A stretch of 64,000 bases of DNA, taken from NCBI RefSeq assembly GCF_900496995.4, contig NW_024470326.1:434001-498000 (forward strand), written 5' to 3'. Under the pieces are notes generated by a model. That model was given only the letters and a program-made list of their open reading frames with translations. It was not told the origin of the DNA and searched no databases. Positions 57,937-64,000 of the stretch are shown here, in pieces. This DNA is from Aquila chrysaetos chrysaetos. Its lineage: Eukaryota; Chordata; Aves; Accipitriformes; Accipitridae. Numbering within the stretch: the stretch's first letter is position 1; every line of letters starts with the position of its first letter. Position numbers and translations under genes: made by a program.

Positions 57937-60222
57937 GGGGTGGTGCTTTTGCCCTGACTGCCCAGCCTCAGGCAGGTGTGGGCTGGAGCTCGGGCATTGC
58001 TCCTCTCCAGGCCCTGTGCGCCTGCCCTGCCCACCCAGGGCTTGGCTGTCAGGTGGGGAGGGCTGTGTGGGCTGTATCTGCTGAGCCCTTTCTTGGAGGA
58101 GAAGCAGGCAGCTGTGCTGGACCTGAGCCCAGGTCACTGCCCTGCATCCTACACCCACCCCACCCACCACCCAGGGACAATGCTTGGCAGCAGAGTGTGC
58201 CTGGGAGGAGACCTCAGGGAGGGGATAGACAGCAGCAGCAGGCTAAGGAATCCTTTCTGGCTGCACTGGGAGATGTGCTGTGAGGGTGCTGGTCCAGCCC
58301 AGGTGTCCTTTGGGACCAGAGCCACACTGCCCTGCTGGCTTTCCAGGGGTAAGGGTCTGAGATTGTCCTGTCTCCAGGTGAAGATCCCATACCACATGGG
58401 AAGTACTCTGTGCCAGCAAGTAAGGCTGTGTGGGCTGGACAAGCATGGGCAGGGCTGTGGGACTCACAGCTGGAGTTTTCCTTCCACCATCACCACTGGC
58501 TTAAGCTCAGGGAACGTGGATCTGCTGAGGTCAGGCACAGCCCTGCAGAGGTGGGACTGGTGGGGCCGGTGCCCACCTCTTGCTCCTGGGGTGTTTGGTG
58601 ACTCCGTCCACCCTGTGCTGGTAGGATCAGGGAGTCACAGGTCTGTCCACAGCCATGCACAGGCAGTGAGGGCCAGAAGATGGTGCCTCGGCTGCTCCCC
58701 TGGCAATAACACCCACAACCAAAATAGGGCATGAGACATGGATTTTCACTGCAGGGTGCCCAGCACCCTGGTGAGCCAAAACTCAGAGAAATGAGGCTGC
58801 TCCCCTATGGGCTTTAAACAGCCAAGCTCTGCCCAGCATGGAGGCTGCAGTGCTGAGACTTGGGGTCTCACTGTGATCCCCCTCAGGCAGGTGCTCGGGA
58901 GCTGCAGGAACAACCACAGATCTGGGGTACAGTGACAATCTTGCTTTGCTGCAGAGAATGGACCCAGCCTGCAGGGCCAGACTGTTCAGGTCCCCAAATG
59001 CCATGAAACAGGCTCTTGTGCTCAGGTGTGCTGCCCCCCTCAAGTACACACAGGCCTGTGGCTCATCTCCCCAAGGAGGAAGAGGAAAATGTCTGCCAGG
59101 TGCCAGAGTAAGGGAGAAATATTACCCCTGTGGGAGGGCAGAGCTGGCAGCAAGGTGGCACAGGACAGGCGCTGGGTTCCTCTCCCCAGTCCCCACTTGG
59201 AGCACCTTGAGTCTGCACGTCAGTGTCCATACTGTCCATAGCCCCCACCATCCTGTGTTCAGAAGATAACACTCCCCCCTTCTTCTTTACTTCACTTTGA
59301 TACCTTACTTCTCTGAGATGCAGGGCTGGAGCTTGCCCCCATGGGAGTTTTCCAGGGGATGGAGGCTGTGTTTGCAGTGCCCATGTCTGTCACCCCTCAC
59401 TGTGGGGGTCTCACCCTGGGAACGCTGCTCTCCCATGGGGTCTGCCAGCAGGAAAGCTCTGGGGTATGGAGCAGAGGGATATGTGTGCCTGGGCTTCTCC
59501 CAGATCCCCCCAGGATCACCCCAGGGGTGGAGGAGCTCCCAGCAGGGAATGGGGCAATGCTGAAGTTGGAGACGGTGTTGGTGACAGCCAAGTCCTCCCC
59601 GCTTCTCCTCTAGGGCCAGATCCTGCTGCTTGCAGCAGTACTGACCTCCAGCAACTCCCCACAGGGAACCCTGCCAGAGATAGCCAATGCACCTTCCAGC
59701 CCACAGCAGAGGAGCCTTTTGGGGAAGTGCCACAAGGGTGTGGAGACCCACCAGCAGGACCAGGGAGAGCAGTTTGGGCACCAGGTCCTGCCCACTTGTC
59801 AAACCCTTCTCCCTGCCTGGTTTCTGCATAAAAGGTTTCTCTGCCCATAGATGCTGGGGCAGCTGAAAGCCACAGCCAAGGGAGAGGGACCCTGGCTCAG
59901 CTCCCAGCAGTGCCTCTTCTAGGGGAGGGGCACAAAATCTCCTCTGCCATGGAAACATGCCCACGTGAGCATCCTCCCAGATGAGCCCTTCTCCAGGCCA
60001 GGGCCTGCACCACGGTTTGTGGCTGCAGCACACATCTCCTGGGGATCCTTTCTCCATCCCCCTGGCCCTCCAACAGTGCTGGGGAAAAGGTGCCCCCATC
60101 GCCCCTGCTCCCATCCCTCTTGTACCTGCACACAAGTACCGCCCTGACACAAACCCAAACTGACATCCCTGGAGAGGAAGCAGGAGGGAAGGGGTGGGGC
60201 TGGAGGAGAGCAGGAGGAGGGG
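57937..60222. other. GC-rich intergenic stretch, no gene recognised
   Basis: Overlapping open frames occur on both strands, the longest on the minus strand at 59305-60243. None shows a known domain, and such frames are expected by chance at this base composition. Confidence 0.4.
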
Positions 60223-60518
60223 GTCCCAGGGCTGCCGTGGCACCTTACAGCCTCTGCTCAGGAAGACGGCAGCTCAATGCCTTGACAAGAGTGCTCAGGA
60301 TCTGCGAGGGCCCAAGGCAGCAGGAGCAGCCCATGGAGACTGGGCTCCTGGCAGAGCATGAGGAGAGGGGGTCCCAGGTCTGCCGTGGCACCTTACAGCC
60401 TCTGCTCAGGAAGACGGCAGCTCAGTGCCTTGACAAGAGTGCTCAGGGTCTGCGAGGGCCCAAGGCAGCAGGAGCAGCCCATGGAGACTGGGCTCCTGGC
60501 AGAGCATGAGGAGAGGGA
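60223..60518. repeat. 148-bp tandem duplication
   Basis: Two nearly identical copies (60223-60370 and 60371-60518) with markers such as gccgtggcaccttacagcct, acgaggg-type text 'tctgcgagggcccaaggcag' and 'actgggctcctggcagagca'. They differ by only a few bases, so the duplication is recent. A third copy begins but stops after a few bases. Confidence 0.9.
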
Positions 60519-61271
60519 ATCCCAGCCCCGTGTGTCCCAGAAAGCGGCTCTGCACCTTGTGCTGTGGCAGTGGGGAGCAGAGCTGCCTCCTAACCATGGT
60601 GGGAGGTAATCCATGGGCCATGATACACCCTGGGGCTGGCTGGGGTGTTCAGGGCACTGCGGCCACCTCAGGGCTCACTTCTGTGGGGCCACAACCCAGG
60701 GCTTACCCTGACACGGCAGCTCTGTCATGGCCTCTGCACTGTGGGACCAGCAGGGCCCAGGCCCTGCCTGGGGCAAAGAGCAGCTGGGAAACCCTAGGGC
60801 GAGGAAATGGGTGCTCCCACTGCAGTGCATCACGGAACCTATCAGAGAGCTATTTTGACTAGAAACTGGGTGTGGCCAGTAGGATGGAAATGTCTCTGTC
60901 AGCAGGATTATTCCCCAGGGACCATGGGCTCTCACAGCCCCACAGCCTGACCCCAAGCCTGCTGTCCCTGAGACATGCCCATTTCCCCACCTCCATGACT
61001 TTGTTCTGTGCTCCTTCTGATCAGCCTCAGGAAGATGCCCTGACACCTGGGCAGGCAAGCACCAGCTCCGGGTCAAAACTAAACACAGCAGTTCTATTAT
61101 GAACAAAGATGATGCACAGCATAAAAATGGGAACAAAAATAGAGGAAACTCCAGGCGGTTTCTGCTGCCCATGGGCCAAGGGACATGCTTCCCTGGTGCT
61201 CACGGCTCTCCCAGCTCCACAGACCTCTTCTCCCTCCTGGCTGCACCCAGCTGCACAGCAGGGATAGGCTC
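60519..61271 (-). other. Possible 3' UTR and downstream flank of the SRCR gene
   Basis: Lies 3' of the last coding exon. A variant signal, ataatagaac on the minus strand near 61096, is the only poly(A)-like hexamer noticed. No gene is seen. Confidence 0.35.
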
Positions 61272-61456
61272 TCACGGCCTGGGGCTCTGGGACTGTTGTG
61301 CACAGAGCTCCCATGTCACAGCCATTGTGTCCTCAGGGGGATGTGCCAGAGACACCTCTTCAGCATCATCATAGCCCATGCTCCCCAGGGACAGGGGCCA
61401 CGTGTCTCCTTCAGCTCCAGGAACCCCAACACTTCTCCAGGAGGGCAGGCTGGGCC
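61272..61456 (-). CDS. SRCR receptor last coding exon, GYDDA motif 2 and stop
   Basis: After acceptor gctgcttgcag the frame reads PSLPSWRSVGVPGAEGDTWP, then SLGSMGYDDAEEVSLAHPPE and ends QSQSPRP with TGA at 61272-61274. The second YDDAEEV box supports the exon. Confidence 0.75.
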
Positions 61457-63865
61457 CTGCAAGCAGCAAGGCAGGACATTGCAGTTCGGCCCATGGGACC
61501 TATACATCATCTTCCTCCCTGCTCCTCACCACATTCAGCTCCTTCTCCCACCCCTAGTCCCTCCAAGGAAAACTCCCGGGACAGGTTCCCCCTTCCCAGG
61601 AGGCTGGGGTCTCAGGACAGCAGTGACTTGGGTGGCACCAGGAACGGCACCCCAGGAACCAGCAGTGCTAAATTTCCCTCTCACCTCTGGGTGCATCCCT
61701 GGGCTCTGCTCCCTCCTCTGGCTCCCTGGGCATTTCCCTCTCTCCCTGCCCAAGGGCAGCATCCTCCTCTGGATCAGAAACCTCCCTGGCATCATCATAA
61801 CCCTCTTCTGGGTCACCTCCAGGTGGGACAGGAACATCTGAAAAGAGAGGGGAGCTGGTGACAGTGAGAAGATACATCCTGCAGAGCAGAGGGAAGATGC
61901 GCAGGGACACAGGGCTGAGACACTGGTGTTGGCAGCACCACAGGAGATCCCATGTCCTCCCCATCTCCAGCGGTGACACTGAGTGACACCTCTGTCCATC
62001 ACATGTCTTCAGGGAGATCAACTCCTTCTTGCCTCTGTTACCTGGTGGTGATCCCAGACCATCCTCCTCCTCGCTGATGCCAGGGTAGGGCTGCAGCTGG
62101 GTCAGGGACTCCTCTGAATAGGAGCCTGCAGAGATGCACAGTGGTTATTATGAAATGAGCCCCACTGACCTGGCTCGTGGTCAGTGCTGCTGGGGAAGGG
62201 GGACCCACAGAGCTGGGGCTGCATGGGGAGGAGGGCTGGGAATTCACCCTGCTCCCCTGGGACAAACCCTGTCTCAAAGGTGCTCCCAGAGCTGCCCTAG
62301 GAGAGCCCCTTCCCTCACTCCATGGGTGTCACATGGGGTGCAGGGGCAGGAAGAGAGGGGATGTCCAGCAGGACAGGCAAAGCTGGTGGGGAGAAAACTC
62401 CCCTTCCAGGCCCAGGACCTGGATGCTGTCCCCACAGACCACATGGCCCCAGCGTCACAAGGATGACGGGCCAGGGGCTTCAGGGAATCAGCCCTGGGTT
62501 GGGGCCAGGGGAAAGGGTCCTGCAGATGTACCTCCAGGGATGACTGACACCCACCTGAGTGACCAAACCTCGCCTGCTTCTCCCACACTGGGCTGTAACC
62601 AATCTCCTCGTACACAGCCTCAGGGAAGGGCTCCTGAGCACTCCTGGAGCCTGGGGACAGAGGCAGGGCTGGCACAGGGACAGGCAGAAGGGTAATGGGA
62701 TCACACTGCGCTGCCCCAAACCTGTTCCTTGGGCCAGCCCAGGACTGGTCTGACATCACAGCCCCACTGCACTGTCCAGGCACAGCTGCCACATCCCCAG
62801 TGAGGGCAACATCGCTGTGGAGATTATCTGGGGCAGTGTCACCCTCCAGTCATCCCTTCGGAGACAGTGCTCATGCCCCTCTGGCCCCAGGGTCATGCAC
62901 CCCTTGTCTGACCCTAGAGCAGCTCCCATGTTTCCTCTCCACCTGGAGCTTTCCCCTATCTGTCCCACGGGTCTAGAGTAGGGCCCATGTCTGGCCAGGG
63001 GGTGGGCAGGGCTTGGCAGGGGGGACAGCCTGGGGCGTGACACCACGGGGATGGACCCTGCTGCCCTGCACTCTTCCCATCATCACCCTTGTCCCAGAGC
63101 CCCCCTCAGCACTACCCAGGGCACTGCCAGCCTTGGCCATCTCCTCTCTGCTCACATATCTCCCAGCCCCGCTCTGCCATTTCTGCCATTTCTTTCCTCG
63201 CCCCATAGCTACCTCCCCCCACCTCTGGGCTCTCTCCACCCCTTGCTGCTGGTGCCCCATGGCCAGGCAGTCAATGGGGTGGTGCATGGGACAGGTGGCA
63301 GCACACAGTCTCATCCCTCCAGCTCTGCCTGTGCCCCTCGCTGACACCCTGCAGCCCTTCCAGGAGGTATCTATCTTCCCCTGGGAGCGCTGTGGAAAGA
63401 CCAACCTCTGCGCCCAGCCCTGGTGCTTAGCACTTGCCCAGCCAGGAGGGCCAGGAGCAGGCAGAGAAGGGCCCCCAGGATGATGCAGATGATGATGGGC
63501 ACTGAGACTCTCCCGCTGCCACTCAGACGGCCCCGGGGGGAATCTGTGTGGGCAAGAATATGGAAAGGCCAGCACCAGGCCTGGGTGAGGTGGAAAAAGC
63601 ACCATTCCTGACCCCCATCACACAAGGCAGCAGGGGCTGCAGGGCCCCAGGGATGAGCAGTGGAGAAGCTTCTACCCTGATGTTTAAATGACAACCTTCC
63701 CTACCCCCCTCACCACCAGACCAGTGCCTTCTCCTGGGAGTTTCACACCTCAGCAAGGAGCACCTTCCACCCAGCTGTGGGTCACAGCCTGGCCCTGGGG
63801 ATACCCAGCCCCAGGGGAAGACAAGTTACCTGCTTGGGGTGGGGATGCTGCTGTCCTGGGTGTAG
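61272..63865 (-). CDS. WC1/CD163-like SRCR receptor, 3' part of gene
   Basis: Six minus-strand exons joined in phase 1 are supported by splice signals: 63830-63865 (stalk), 63406-63543 (transmembrane), 62555-62650, 62042-62125, 61685-61837 and 61272-61456 (tail and stop). All five junctions keep phase 1, and internal exon lengths are multiples of three. The tail motifs EAVYEEIGYSP, EGYDDAREV and MGYDDAEEV mirror those of WC1-family group-B scavenger receptors, which bind microbial ligands and signal through tail tyrosines phosphorylated by Src-family kinases. The extracellular SRCR domains must lie beyond the right edge. The subfamily name is uncertain. Confidence 0.85.
61685..61837 (-). CDS. 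SRCR receptor exon: tail, GYDDA motif 1
   Basis: 153 nt between cctcttttcag and AGAG|GTGAGA. It encodes DVPVPPGGDPEEGYDDAREV followed by an acidic, Glu/Pro-rich stretch. If the donor were not used, translation would stop three codons later, giving a shorter tail. Confidence 0.8.
62042..62125 (-). CDS. SRCR receptor exon: tail
   Basis: 84 nt between gcatctctgcag and CCAG|GTAACA. It encodes SYSEESLTQLQPYPGISEEE and DGLGSPPG, acidic and serine-rich. Confidence 0.8.
62555..62650 (-). CDS. SRCR receptor exon: tail tyrosine motif
   Basis: 96 nt between ctgtccccag and TCAG|GTGGGT. It encodes SRSAQEPFPEAVYEEIGYSP and VWEKQARFGHSG. EAVYEEI-Y is the hallmark tyrosine motif of WC1/CD163-family cytoplasmic tails. 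Confidence 0.85.
63406..63543 (-). CDS. SRCR receptor exon: transmembrane
   Basis: 138 nt after acceptor gcccacacag. It encodes SPRGRLSGSGR, a single hydrophobic helix VSVPIIICIILGALLCLLLA then LLAG, and a basic stop-transfer end (STRAGRR). The donor AGAG|GTTGGT is weak but is the one that keeps phase 1. An alternative GC donor at GG|GCAAGT would break phase. Confidence 0.8.
63830..63865 (-). CDS. SRCR receptor exon: short stalk exon
   Basis: 36 nt between acceptor cctctgcag and donor CAG|GTAACT. It encodes a small Thr/Ser/Pro/Ala-rich piece (TPRTAASPPQA), as expected for a juxtamembrane stalk. The exon is phase 1 on both sides. Confidence 0.65.
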
Positions 63866-64000
63866 CTGCAGAGGAGGAAAAGGAGAGCTAGGCTGAAGAG
63901 GTGGGGGTGTGGGTACCGGGGAGCCTCCTCCCCAACACACCGTGTGTGTGTCTGTGGATGTCCCTGACACATCCCACCCAAATTGCCCCTCCTGTAGTGC

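Noticed and set aside
59305-60243. 312-aa minus-strand frame
   Set aside because: No recognisable domain, no homologous exon pattern, high GC content and overlapping equally open frames. It could be reconsidered if transcripts are found.
63439-63543. GC-AG intron after the transmembrane exon at GG|GCAAGT
   Set aside because: It would break the phase-1 pattern kept by all other exons. The weaker GT donor at 63405 keeps phase, so it was preferred.

Overview
The window is vertebrate, almost certainly avian, nuclear DNA. The grounds are many CR1-type LINE fragments, three receptors of the OR14-like family that is expanded in birds, avian-style ERV-L LTRs, class I and class II endogenous retroviruses (ERVs), two nuclear tRNA genes, and the end of a WC1/CD163-type scavenger receptor gene with spliced exons. 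There are no bacterial-style operons, and most long open frames are chance products of GC-rich or repetitive DNA.

Layout. 1-6.7 kb: a CR1 fragment, then an ERV-L LTR cut by a minus-strand gammaretrovirus-like provirus (LTR, env remnant, pol remnant) that itself carries a nested 1.1-kb LTR. 7.3-8.5 kb: an intact OR14-like olfactory receptor (minus) with a poly(A) signal and an upstream splice acceptor. 9.9-10.3 kb: an orphan env transmembrane tail plus 3' LTR of a class II ERV. 10.3-11.9 kb: CR1. 12.4-13.0 kb: an OR pseudogene cut off by a class II ERV (13.04-16.71 kb: LTR, tRNA-Trp primer site, gag, dUTPase, protease), which is itself interrupted by a solo LTR with a target-site duplication.

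16.87-35.1 kb: a very large GC-rich minisatellite made of two related 31-32 bp monomer families, arranged partly in a roughly 185-bp higher-order repeat. It contains a truncated class I ERV (22.78-26.27 kb: LTR, tRNA-Arg primer site, gag, protease, start of RT). 35.1-47 kb: CR1 copies, LTRs, a degenerate roughly 70-bp tandem array, degenerate telomere-like DNA and a decayed receptor remnant. 47.8-50.7 kb: a second OR14-like locus with three frameshifts, duplicated in inverted orientation relative to the 7.6-9.8 kb locus. 51.6-57 kb: CR1 and nested LTRs. 57.4-58 kb: tRNA-Phe and tRNA-Ala(CGC). 61.3-63.9 kb: six 3' exons (stalk, transmembrane, cytoplasmic tail) of an SRCR receptor on the minus strand.

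The mix of OR genes, an SRCR receptor, tRNA genes, GC-rich tandem repeats and telomere-like sequence resembles the kind of content described for the MHC-bearing avian microchromosome (chicken chromosome 16). That placement is inference. The host coding functions are odorant detection (OR) and innate or T-cell-type pattern recognition and signalling (SRCR). Most other content is transposable-element and tandem-repeat DNA. CR1 and some LTR edges are approximate because no alignment could be run.
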